Shown one piece after another: positions 1 to 8,570 of a stretch of DNA of 64,000 bases. This DNA is from Dactylis glomerata. Lineage: Eukaryota > Streptophyta > Magnoliopsida > Poales > Poaceae. The notes below the pieces were generated by a model. It did not search any database. It was not told the DNA's origin and saw only the letters and a list, made by a program, of their open reading frames with translations. The position numbers and the translations under genes are program-made. The number at the start of each line of letters is the position of its first letter. Positions within the stretch are counted from its first letter, which is position 1. Location: contig QXEO01000243.1 of the NCBI GenBank assembly GCA_007115705.1, forward strand, positions 1,784,239 through 1,848,238, given 5' to 3'.

Positions 1-1178
1 AAGTTAAAAGACTATACCCGATAACATTCGACTATAGTCTTGGGAGCTACTACCATCGGGAGCGCTGAAACGCGCACCCGACGAAAGTTATCTCTAAACT
101 ATTTCGAGTTGAAGCATGATGATGGCGTATACTATATTTGAGCCTATACTCGAAAAAAAGTTTTGTTCGACTATAGCCTCGGGGGCTACTCCCATCGGGA
201 GCGCTGAGCGCACACCCGACGATGGTTTTTGGCAAGCACTAGAGCATGGGAAGTGAAGAAGTATGCGGTGGAACATTGTTACTCCCATCGGGAGCGAGTT
301 TTTTATGGTTGTATAACCTGAATATTTTCAGTCAAATTTTGACTGCGACATGAGATTCTCGAGTTGCGTTATCACAACGAAACTCGAATGCCGTGATTTA
401 TCACGAAGGTAAGACCCCGGAATCCGTCCTGTGTGGCCTAGTATACGCACATGGATGCGCTCTGCTGGTATGTATCCGTGTCTACGACGCGAAGAAAATC
501 CCGGTGGACGCACTGGGTACCCTGAGAATCACTGGGATTCATTCTTTGTAAGTCCTAAATGCGGCAAAAGAGTGGGTTTGACCGGTATCCCGAATTCAAG
601 TCCAAGGGGATTGAATTTGAAGTAGGTGACAAATATCTGTTCCGGCAGTTAACTGACCTCTTGATCCGTCAGAGTTGTCAGGCTTGTTCATCAAAACCCC
701 TTGCGAATGTTATCATGAAAATAAGTCGAAAGACCAAGTCGAATATTTGAAGATATGAAGAAGTCGAAGAGTTGATCAAGTTGAAGATTTAAAGATTAGA
801 GATTCAACCCGAATCTGCAATTCTGGTAGAATCTCAGGGGCTACTGACAAGGGTATAGTTAATAGATCCCGTTAGTTGAGTACCCCTAAGGCCCGTTAAG
901 CTATGCCCAATTGTAATGATAGTCGAGATACGAGTCTTTACCGTATGTCGATATTGTAATCTGTATCAGACCCTACCCGATCCTCGAGACCTGGCCACCT
1001 ATATATAGGGGCCAGGAGGGGACGGTGTAGGCCAGATTGAAAGCAAGCCAGGTTCAACACCCAAGTTACTTTTGATACACACCTATTTCGACTAACTTTA
1101 CCTTCGAGTTCATCCGACGCCCTATCTCCCCGATCCTAAGTCCTTCATCTAGGATATTTGTCGAGTTAACCCTCATCA
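1..1178 (+). mobile_element. R0: 3' end of a Gypsy LTR retrotransposon (same family as R1 and R2)
   Basis: The element enters from beyond the left edge of the window. Bases 1-844 are 3' untranslated interior and 845-1178 are the 3' LTR. The interior matches the region before the 3' LTR of R2 (about 39170-39938) and, inverted, that of R1 (6536-7300). Stem-loop motifs CTCCCATCGGGAG lie at 189-201 and 282-294, with a one-base variant near 49-61. A purine-rich tract (about 831-844) precedes the LTR. Bases 1179-1183 (cccag) are probably the right target-site copy, because the host LTR fragment continues from exactly that point. No gag or pol is visible here. Confidence 0.9.
845..1178 (+). repeat. 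3' LTR of R0
   Basis: 334 bp, starting tgacaaggg and ending cctcatca, homologous end to end with the 335-bp LTRs of R1 and R2. It contains the TATA-like tatatatagg motif near 1002-1011. It differs from the R1 and R2 LTRs at many positions, so it is an older or separate subfamily copy. Confidence 0.93.
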
Positions 1179-1183
1179 CCCAG

Positions 1184-1625
1184 CATATTGTTATTTATCT
1201 TATGGAGAGACACCACTAGTGAACCATGGACCCCGGTCCATTCTTTTACATTGCTATTACCATTTATCTTTTACTTACTTTATTTACATTCTTGCAAACT
1301 ACTATCTTTTACCACTCGATACGCTTAATCCTTTGTTTACAGCAAATCGGTGAGATTGACAACCTCATCATAAGTTAGGACAAAGTACTTGGTTGTGTTG
1401 TGTGCAGGTTTCATGTTGCTGCTGGTGTAAAGCTACACCCTGGACAAGTTTTCAGACGCCATTGTCCGGGACTGTTGCAAAGCTAGCGGGCATCAACCTT
1501 CTGAAGTTTGATTCTTTCTCCTACTGGTTCGATAAACCTTGGTTTCACAATTGAGGGAAGACTTGCTGCTGTGCTCATCATAAGCTTCTCTTGGGGTTTC
1601 CAACTGGGCGGTCATCTACAAAACT
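1184..1625 (+). mobile_element. LTR fragment, Athila-like family (host of R0)
   Basis: This is the reverse complement of part of the LTRs found at 45700-47331 and 53858-54312: the blocks for gagacaccactagtg, gtttacagcaaatcgg and ctggttcgataaacc are all recognisable. By eye it is closest to the 53.9-kb variant. It is truncated on the right near 1625 and on the left by the R0 insertion. Confidence 0.75.
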
Positions 1626-1859
1626 TCTACATCAACACCGCACCACCACCTCTCTTGGTCCCCCAAAATTTTCATCGCCGACGTTTTAAATTTTTAAGCA
1701 CCCTCATACTACCGCATAGCTTCAATCGAGTCCGCTCAAAAAACCATAGCAGGTCTGGGAGGTCAGTCATTCCCATCGATCGAACCATGCTTCCGTCTAT
1801 ATCATAGCCAGGCATGCGCGTTGATCAATAAAGACCATTGTCCACAGTTCAACGATGTT

Positions 1860-2340
1860 ATCTCATCGGCACCCTCGGCCTTGCCGCCGGCCACCGCTTC
1901 GCCTACGCCCATGCCCATGGTGACGCCTCGCCATCGTCCTGGCCAAGTCCGCCCCGGACGAGGACGACTTCTACAGCCTCGTCACCATCGGGCCCCTGGA
2001 CCTACGCAAGATGCATGCTCTCGTGCCGGGCTTGCCACCGCCGTGGTAGGATGGGGCGTTCTAGGTCGTGGCCGTGGAGGCAACCGTGTTCCCCAGCCGC
2101 AAGCTTGCCTTGGTGTATCCGTGCACCACGCCGCCTACGACGACGCCTCCACCATGCTCTTCGCCCGAACCTGGTTGCCGTGTGCCGCCTCGACGGCCTG
2201 CTCTGGGTGCCGGTGCTCGCGCGTCGCCGGTGCCGGTGCTCGACCGCTCCCTCGCCGCCGACCCGGACGACTTGCTCTGCGAAGCAGCCAGGGTCGAGCT
2301 CGACCACGGTCCCGATGCAGCGGTTGGAGAGTAGCCTACA
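1860..2340 (+). pseudogene. Decayed GC-rich coding-like block, unidentified
   Basis: The base composition changes sharply to GC-rich with third-position G/C, as in grass genes. No single frame stays open with sensible sequence. Fragments such as AIVLAKSAPDEDDFYSLV (about 1930-1985) and VLDRSLAADPDDLLCEAARV (about 2240-2300) sit in different frames, as expected after frameshifts. I do not recognise the family. It lies just upstream of the DELLA fragment but does not look like the missing DELLA N-terminus. Long ORFs on both strands here are by-products of high GC. Confidence 0.4.
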
Positions 2341-2459
2341 TCCAAGCATCTCCTTTCCCAACGCTGATTCTGGCCACCGGGGAGAAGCTCCATAGAAAAA
2401 GCGTGGAGGCACCCTGGTGCGTCTAGCAGGAATAGCCGCAGTCCATCCCATCAGCCCCT

Positions 2460-2713
2460 GTGGCATGCGAGGGTGTAGAACGCACGGAGCGGCACGAGAC
2501 GTTGGGGCAGTGGCGCGGCCGCCTTGGCCACACCGGGTTCGAGACCGTGGCCGTGCACCTGGGCTCCAACGCCTACAAGTAGGTGAGCACGCTGCTGGCG
2601 CTCTTTGCCGGCGGCGACGGGTACAAGGTGAACGAGAAGGAAGGCTGCCTGACGCTCGGATGGCACACCCGCCCGCTGATCGCCACCTCAGCATGGCGCA
2701 TCTCCACCGCCCT
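2460..2713 (+). pseudogene. DELLA/GRAS protein C-terminal fragment (pseudogene)
   Basis: One frame encodes the end of a GRAS domain as in grass DELLA repressors of gibberellin signalling (Rht/SLR1/D8 type): VACEGVERTERHETLGQW, then HLGSNAYK, then LLALFAGGDGYKV, then GWHTRPLIATSAWR, the SAW motif that closes the domain. Breaks: a TAG stop directly after NAYK (2580-2582, where the family normally has a glutamine), two extra residues before HLGSN, and a shift close to the original stop so the frame runs on. Nothing matching the DELLA/TVHYNP N-terminus or the rest of the GRAS domain was found nearby. It is a dispersed gene fragment, not a working gene. Identification rests on remembered family motifs. 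Confidence 0.82.
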
Positions 2714-3719
2714 GATCGTGCAAGTTTTGAGTGCTGTAAGTACACATTCCCGAGCATATGGAGCACAACCCCCACACCTGGCTCACCGGCGCACTTTGGA
2801 AGAAGTTAAACGTCGGCGAACACTGAATTGCAGCGACCTCACCAACGAACATCATCGGGTTACAGATCTCGCTGGCGTGAAGAGATGGACACCTGAATTC
2901 CGACCACACCAGCCTGTAATTCGTTCTTGTTCTCGATCCCCCACTTGATCCGTGAACTCTTAGTAGCCTATTATTAAGTTTAAAAAGTCTATTTTTGTTA
3001 AGTGTAATTCCTCAATCGCTCATATTTAAATAAGGACGAGACAGATTTCGGTAGCTCTGATGAGAATTTTGTATACAAAGCGATCTAAAACTGAGCTTTG
3101 TTCTGGTCTTGATCGTCAGTCATAAGCATAGAGTGTTGTGTTGTGTTCACTGCGCTTGATATGAAAGATGATGTTCATCTACTAGTCTTGATCAGTTATA
3201 CTAATCACTAGAGTGCTGGGTTGAGTTCTATTCACTGCTTTTATTATGAACATGATGTTGTTCTGATCTTAATCTATCTTTTTTTTGTGAATCATTCTGA
3301 TCTTAATCAGTTACAAAGACAACTAGAACTCCAGGTCTATTCACTGATGTATTTCCTCGCGGCAACGGTGGGTCTCCTTGTGTGTGTTTAATCTTTGACT
3401 TTAGCGTGCCTTAGATTCACATTATCAGTTTGCCTATCTTGAGCACGGTCTCGAAAGTTCCCCGATCAGAATAAACGCAGCAAAGGATGCCATCTTCGCC
3501 AGAAAGATCTTTTTTTTTTTTGAAAGCGCCAGAAAGATCTCGTGTAGTTTCCTTTTGCTGTACCTGGGCGCCTGTGTGGTCACCCTCTGCGGGCTGTTCC
3601 TGGTCTAAAAATGAACCTACATGCCCCTTTGAGAGTTGCCTGGCACCCAATTGATTGAACTGAATCATGCGCAGCAATGAATTGATCGGCCACAACTGAA
3701 TTCTGAATACTGAGCTGTA
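2714..3719. other. Intergenic stretch, no gene seen
   Basis: AT-richer sequence without a supportable ORF. Around 3130-3250 a phrase is imperfectly repeated (gagtgttgtgttgtgttcactgc and gagtgctgggttgagttc), followed by several copies of a 'ctgatcttaatc' motif. A short A/T tract lies near 3510. No further element borders were recognised. Confidence 0.5.
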
Positions 3720-3934
3720 CTACACTACTGCTGAAAATACGAGTTTGAGATGGATTCTCTCTGCGTATCTATGCGAATGATCTCTTGCGGTGAAAGTGTG
3801 GATGTTGTTTCCAATCTCCATCCAACTGCAGGCCGGATCTTTCCTCAACCCATGTTCTGAAATCCTTGCTCTGACCTCCTTGGCATTGCTCCACTTGCCC
3901 ATCTCAGACATAGAAGAGTAATGGTAGTGATCAC
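3720..3934 (-). pseudogene. PPR protein fragment, C-terminal E domain
   Basis: The minus strand encodes SEMGKWSNAKEVRARISE, then DPACSWMEIGNNIHTF, then DHSHRYAERIH. This is the typical end of a plant pentatricopeptide-repeat protein (E/E+ domain: 'W..v..vR..m...g..K.pG.SWie....vh.F...D.sHp...eIy'). Such proteins act in organelle RNA processing. The reading continues upstream with no repeats until the Copia element interrupts it at 3935. Beyond the other Copia border (19184) no clear PPR motif follows, so this was already a fragment. Confidence 0.65.
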
Positions 3935-4321
3935 TGTTAGATTGATCTCACAGAGACCGAGTCCAACGACTCGATCTCCTCCCTCTCTCGCGCCCTGATA
4001 GGGGGCGTCCAACCATTTTCTGGTTGGTGGGCCCCTGTGGCAGCGCTATATTAACAGAGGTGGGGGCCGGGGCTCGCAGTACGAGGTTCACCGCGATCGC
4101 TCTCGACCCACCAACCCCCCCTACCGATCTAGGGTTAGCGCTGGTCACAGGAAGCACCACCACCGCCGCCACCCACGCTCACACCGTCGTCATGGCCTCC
4201 GGCTCAAGCTCTTCAAGCCATGGTGCAGGTGGTTCCCCTCTCTCATCTCTCTGTCCCTCTCTCTCAGATATTGTCAAGTCCTAGAGTGTCTACCGTGGTG
4301 ATCTAGGCTAGCACATTAACA
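3935..4321 (+). repeat. 5' LTR of the Copia element
   Basis: 387 bp from tgttagattg to cattaaca. It contains a TATA-like ctatattaa near 4047. The partner at 18793-19178 differs by nine substitutions and one C in a C-run. Confidence 0.95.
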
Positions 4322-4322
4322 A

Positions 4323-4334
4323 TGGTATCAGAGC
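4323..4334 (+). other. Copia primer-binding site
   Basis: tggtatcagagc, one base after the LTR, is the standard plant PBS complementary to the 3' end of initiator tRNA-Met. Confidence 0.92.
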
Positions 4335-5579
4335 ATGTCTAGATGCTAGATCTTCCGGTAGAAAAGAGATCAAGAAAGAAACCCCACCTCACAGGCTCCG
4401 ATCCCCAAATCCGAAAATTACAGAGAAAGAAATCTCACCGGTTGGCCTCGGGTCACCGGCAAAGAGCGCCGCCGTCTCCGGTCGCGCCGTTCCTCTCGAT
4501 CTGACGCGCATCGGCAAGCCGAGGTGTCGGTCGAAGAACATGGGCAGTGGAGGGGCTTGCCCCCACCACGGCCGAAAGGGAAAGGCCCCTTCGGGGGCAG
4601 AGGGCGTGCCGCCGTCCACCGCCGTGGACCGACGCCAGCGCGGACTCCACAGAGGCCACCGGCCGCGGGCGGCTCGGCCACCGCCATGCGCGGGCAAACA
4701 GCCAGAGCAAGAGAAATAGAAGGAAAAGAAGCGGGACGGTGTGCGCCGTCCGCCGCCGCCGCCGCGGTGAGCTCCGGCCGTCGCCGGCGGCGCGCCGGCC
4801 GCGGGGACGGGGACTCGTCGGCCTCCAGCCGCCACGCGCGGTGACACAGAGAGAGTAACGGGACGGGTCGAGTGGGGCTAGGGTTCGGGTCGCTGACCAG
4901 GGATCGTTTTGATCCAGCGAAAACACCGCACCACCGTCGGATTTCATCCGACGGCACACAGCAAGCGGCGCTGCCTAGGCACGCCGTGGGCCGCGTCCTG
5001 GCCGGGCCGCAAGAGGGTGCGGGCGCTAAAGTCTGCCGCACAGCGCGCAGCGCGCACGCACAGCGGGGCCTGGGCCGCAGATAGCTTCGGGCCGGATTGT
5101 TTTTTCTGTATTTTCTTTTACAGAGTACAGTTTTATTGTTTTTTGTTCAGTTTTTGAGCAAATTTCTTATAGCTTTTTCTACTCAAGTTATTCCAACGAA
5201 AATTTGTTTAGAGAATGCAAAAGTTACAATTTTTTCTGAAAAGTTTAAAGTTTATGAATTTTATTCATGTTTCCGCTGCAAATAGTTAAAAGAAATTGCT
5301 TAAATGCAATAAAGTGGTATTTAATTTTTTTGGAAGATGTGATAAAGTGACTTTAAAAGTGATTATGTTTCTGTTATTATATAACCAACATTGTTAATAG
5401 CATGAACATAATTTATTTATTACATGTTAAAAGGTGCACTTATCTCTATTTTTGCCCAACGGTAATATAGTTTTAATTGCACAAACAGTTGTATGTGTTG
5501 ATTTATACCAACATTGGATTAATACATGCAACTGTTTTGTTATCTCACATCTTTGTGAATTTCAGGAGTCTACAGTCTG
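4335..5579 (+). other. Copia 5' leader, non-coding
   Basis: About 1.25 kb between PBS and gag. It is very GC-rich to about 5090 and AT-rich after that. The GC-rich half shows overlapping ORFs on both strands that have no family features. An AG acceptor-like ttttgtgaatttcag (about 5550-5565) lies just before the gag ATG, so a leader intron is possible. Confidence 0.55.
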
Positions 5580-6200
5580 ATGAGTTGCCTCAAAGACGTT
5601 TCGACGCTCAGGGGTGACAACTACACTGAGTGGAGGAAGAAAGTTGATCTGGCTTTTGTCTGCGCTGAGGTCGGCTGGGTTGTGGACACTCCACAGCCAG
5701 TGAAGCCGATAGAGCCAGTCAGAGATGCAAAGGATGATGATGCTGCATGGAAGAATAAGAAAAAGGACTTTGCTCCAGTGGAGCTGGCATATGTGCTACA
5801 GAACCAAAAGTGGGTCAATGCAAACAAAAAGTGCATGACCTTTATAAAGAATACGATTGAGAACGCCATTGCGGGCTCAATCACAGAGTGCACTTCCGTT
5901 GGGGAGTTTCTGGAAAAGATAAAGAGCCAGTTCACTGGCTCTTCAAAGGTGTATGCTACCCAGCTGCTCAAGCAGTTGGTCACAGAAAAGTACACAGGAG
6001 GTGCACATGGCATCAGGGAGCACATCTTTAGGATGAGCAACATGGCTTCTAAACTGAAGCCCATGGATGCTGATCTGGAATTAAAGCCTGCTCTGCTTGT
6101 TCACCTTGTCATGGCTTCATTGCCCAAAGAGTTTGATAACTTTGTTATCAACTACAACATGTCCCCTGATAAATGGGACATAGAAAAGATGATTGCCATG
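5580..6200 (+). pseudogene. Copia gag, N-terminal part (interrupted by R1)
   Basis: The first 207 residues of the Copia polyprotein. The start MSCLKDVSTLRGDNYTEW is a typical Copia Gag N-terminus (structural capsid protein packaging element RNA). The frame runs to the insertion site, where the last codon shown (ATG) is part of the duplicated ccatg. Reading resumes without a shift at 15018 on the far side of R1. The apparent stop at 6201-6203 is the first codon of the R1 LTR, not an original stop. Confidence 0.9.
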
Positions 6201-6535
6201 TGACGAGGGTTAACTCGACAAATGTCCTAGATGAAGGACTTAGGATCGGGGAGATAGGGCGTCGGATGAACTCGAAGGTAAAGTTAGTCGAAATAGGTGT
6301 GTATCGAAAGTAAACTTGGGTGTTTAACCTGGCTTGCTTTCAATCTGCCCCACACCGTCCCCTCCTGGCCCCTATATATAGGTGGCCAGGTCTCGAGGAT
6401 CGGGTAGGGTCCGATACAGATTACAAATATCGACATACGGTAATAACTCGTATTCGACTATCATTACAATTGGGCCTAGCACAACGGGCCTCAGGGGTAC
6501 TCAACTAACGGGCTCTATTAGCTATACCCTTGTCA
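6201..6535 (-). repeat. 3' LTR of R1
   Basis: 335 bp, tgacgaggg...cttgtca on the plus strand. The adjoining 6536-6549 read on the minus strand is ATCTCAGGGGCTAC, the likely polypurine tract; the same bases precede the 3' LTRs of R2 and R0. Confidence 0.95.
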
Positions 6536-6802
6536 GTAGCCCCTGAGATTCTACCAGAATTGCAGATTCAGGTTGAATCTCTAATCTTCAAATCTTTGAC
6601 TTGATCAATTCTTCATATCTTCAAATCTTCGACTTGGTCTTTCGACTTATGATAATATTCTGCTCGCAAGGGGTTTTGATGATCAAGCCTGACAACTCTG
6701 ACGGATCAAGAGGTCAGTTAACTGCCGGAACAGATACTTGTCACCTACTTCAAATTCAATCCCCTTGGACTTGAATTCGGGATATCGGTCAAACTCACTC
6801 TT

Positions 6803-7075
6803 TTGCCTCATTTAGGACTTACAAAAAATGAATCCCAGTGGTTCTCAGGGTACCCAGTGCGTCCACCAGGATTTTCTTCGCGTCGTAGACACGGATACAT
6901 ACCAGCAGAGCGCATCCATGTGCGTATACCAGGCCACACAGGACGGATCCTGGGGTCTTACCTTCGCGACAAGTCGCGGCATTCGAGTTTCGTTGCGATA
7001 ACGCAACTCGAGAATCTCATATTCGCAGCCAAATTTTTGACTGATAAAACCATAGAATTTCGGATTTTACATTAA
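6803..7075 (+). other. Conserved short antisense ORF in the R1 3' region
   Basis: 90 codons, antisense to the element. The first ~75 residues (PHLGLTKNESQWFSGYPV, then RRRHGYIPAERIHVRIPGH) recur on the antisense strand of R2 (39418-39657) and, shortened, of R0 (328-513). No domain is recognised. The conservation may simply reflect the shared untranslated sequence. There is no evidence that it is translated. Confidence 0.35.
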
Positions 7076-7084
7076 TCTTCTTCG

Positions 7085-7214
7085 CTCCCGATGGGAGTAA
7101 TCTCTCTTCGTTTTGTCGACTATGTAGTCGAAGGTTGTATGCTTATCCTTCCGCATCTCCAATATTGATTACCTTCATCTCTATCGGGTGCGCGCTCAGC
7201 GCTCCCGATGGGAG
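7085..7214. repeat. Paired CTCCCGATGGGAG stem-loop motifs in R1
   Basis: Two copies, 7085-7097 and 7202-7214. Each has a 5-bp stem (CTCCC/GGGAG) around a 3-base loop. The second is embedded in a longer conserved block (gcgcgctcagcg before, agtagtcc after). The same pair occurs in R2 (39293-39305, 39373-39385) and in R0 (189-201, 282-294). They lie about 240-370 bp upstream of the antisense promoter at 7450. Confidence 0.75.
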
Positions 7215-7449
7215 TAGTCCCCGAGGCTATGTTTGGCGACTTGTAGTCAAGCATAGGCTCAAAGTTCAGCTCTTCTTTCTTTTGTTGACATCTTACTACT
7301 TGGCAAGCCCCCGAGTCCAAGTCGAGGTTTTCATATCGTGCAACCAGAGTCTCCTTTTCTTGTTTTTCTTTGATATTATCGTCTGCTGTACGCAGAATTT
7401 AACTCCTGCTGTAAAAATATGTTTATGGGCTGTGCTGTAGCACGGGGGC

Positions 7450-7505
7450 CCAATAACACGTGCTTATAAATAAAGCACCATCTTGTAAAGGCAAAAACCC
7501 TAATC
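7450..7505 (+). promoter_or_regulatory. Putative promoter of the antisense AT-hook/B3 gene
   Basis: Tightly ordered motifs: CCAAT (7450-7454), G-box CACGTG (7457-7462), TATAAATA (7465-7472), then a telo-box AAACCCTAAT (7495-7504) where transcription would start, about 65-75 bp before the ATG at 7570. A second telo-box-like CTAGGGTTTT lies near 7544-7553 in the predicted leader. The motifs are seen directly; promoter activity is inferred. Confidence 0.65.
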
Positions 7506-7569
7506 AGATATCTTCCTCCGCCGCATTGTCTTCTTTTCTTCATCTAGGGTTTTCCGAGGTTTTTCCCTC

Positions 7570-8148
7570 ATGGCAGATGCTGAAGGTTCTCGTCTGAACC
7601 TTGGATCCCCGGCGGCGCCACGAGGTCGGGGTCGCCCGCGTGGCAGCAAGAACAAGAGCAATACCACTCTGGTCGCCGCCGGAACTTCATCGGACGCTCC
7701 AGCTAAGCGTCGTCCCGGCCGTCCACCTGGTAGCAAGAACAAGCCCAAGGTGACTAGCGCCGCTCCAGGTCCTGCTGCTCCTCCTCCTGTTGCTCCTGCC
7801 GCTCCCGCTGCTTCTCCTCAAGTCTTCTCCTTTTTCTGCATTGCCATGGCGCAGTGCCGTGAGATTCAGCGCTTGCCGCTGAATTTTACCAAGTTTATGG
7901 ATGGGTGCGAACTGCGAGAAGCTGTTCTTCGCGAGCAATCTGGCAGTGGTATCCCGTATGAGGTGGAGGTGTGGTATGATGGCAACGGCGAGCAGTACTT
8001 CAGGGGCGGCTGGTCGCAATTTGCAGAAGACCACGACATCCATCAAGGCTTCTTCATGGCCTTCGACTTCCACATCGGGACGTCGAAGTTTGACGTGAAG
8101 ATCTACGATGGCACCCAGTGCCAGAAGAAATATGAAGCTGAAGTCTAG
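7570..8148 (+). CDS. AT-hook plus B3 DNA-binding protein carried antisense in R1
   Basis: Intact 192-residue ORF on the strand opposite to R1 gag-pol. Two AT-hooks: RGRPRGSK (residues 20-27) and PGRPPGSKNK (49-58), motifs that bind the minor groove of AT-rich DNA. A Pro/Ala linker follows (about 64-84). Residues 102-188 read as a plant B3 domain: LPLNFTKFMDG, then a basic/acidic strand region, YFRGGWSQFAEDH (the conserved 'gW..F...n.l..Gd' turn), FFMAFDF, and FDVKIYD. The product is probably a small nuclear DNA-binding protein. There is no intron or frame break although pol is damaged. Its stop and the pol stop face each other 422 bp apart. The start is the first ATG after the TATA/telo-box promoter. 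Its role is unknown; regulation of the element or its partners is an inference. Confidence 0.82.
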   Translation: MADAEGSRLNLGSPAAPRGRGRPRGSKNKSNTTLVAAGTSSDAPAKRRPGRPPGSKNKPKVTSAAPGPAAPPPVAPAAPAASPQVFSFFCIAMAQCREIQRLPLNFTKFMDGCELREAVLREQSGSGIPYEVEVWYDGNGEQYFRGGWSQFAEDHDIHQGFFMAFDFHIGTSKFDVKIYDGTQCQKKYEAEV

Positions 8149-8570
8149 TTCCATTAGGATATGTAATTTCGTTTTATAATGTCTTTCCTGCAATGATATT
8201 TGTAATGCATATTCGTACTTTGTGTCGATGCCTTTTGTTAGTACCATGAGAACAAATCGTGTTCTGAGGTATGCTTTCCATATATCGGGTTCTTTGCGAA
8301 CCAAAAAATGTAAGAATAATATCGGGTTCTTTTTATGAACCAAGTTCTCTCAGTATTTATCGGGTTGTTTAAACAACCTTATAATGAAAGAAAACCTCCA
8401 ATCTTGCGATAATGACTCTTTTCGTACGACCCAGGGGTTGAAGCCCCCGAGCGGAGAAGTAACAAATATTTGTACAATTTCGTCGAGTTCAACCCAAAGA
8501 ACCCGATCTGTGGCCTCATGTTCTGGGTTCAGAAGGCTAACTCGAATTTATTGATACCACTATATGTAGT
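8149..8570. other. Convergent 3' region between the antisense gene and pol
   Basis: No ORF. AT-rich with 'atcgggttctttg'-type phrases repeated three times (about 8284, 8320, 8358). It would hold the 3' untranslated ends of the two convergent transcripts; possible polyadenylation motif aataat near 8316. Confidence 0.5.

Noticed and set aside
2002..2775. 257-codon minus-strand ORF, and several overlapping plus ORFs at 1821-2809
   Set aside because: Produced by high GC over decayed sequence; only the short DELLA frame has recognisable family content.
3417..3695. 92-codon minus ORF after the PPR fragment
   Set aside because: Contains a Lys run from an A/T tract and no PPR or other motif.
4389..5084. 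Overlapping ORFs on both strands, up to 207 codons
   Set aside because: Low-complexity, Arg/Pro/Ala-rich translations of the GC-rich Copia leader.
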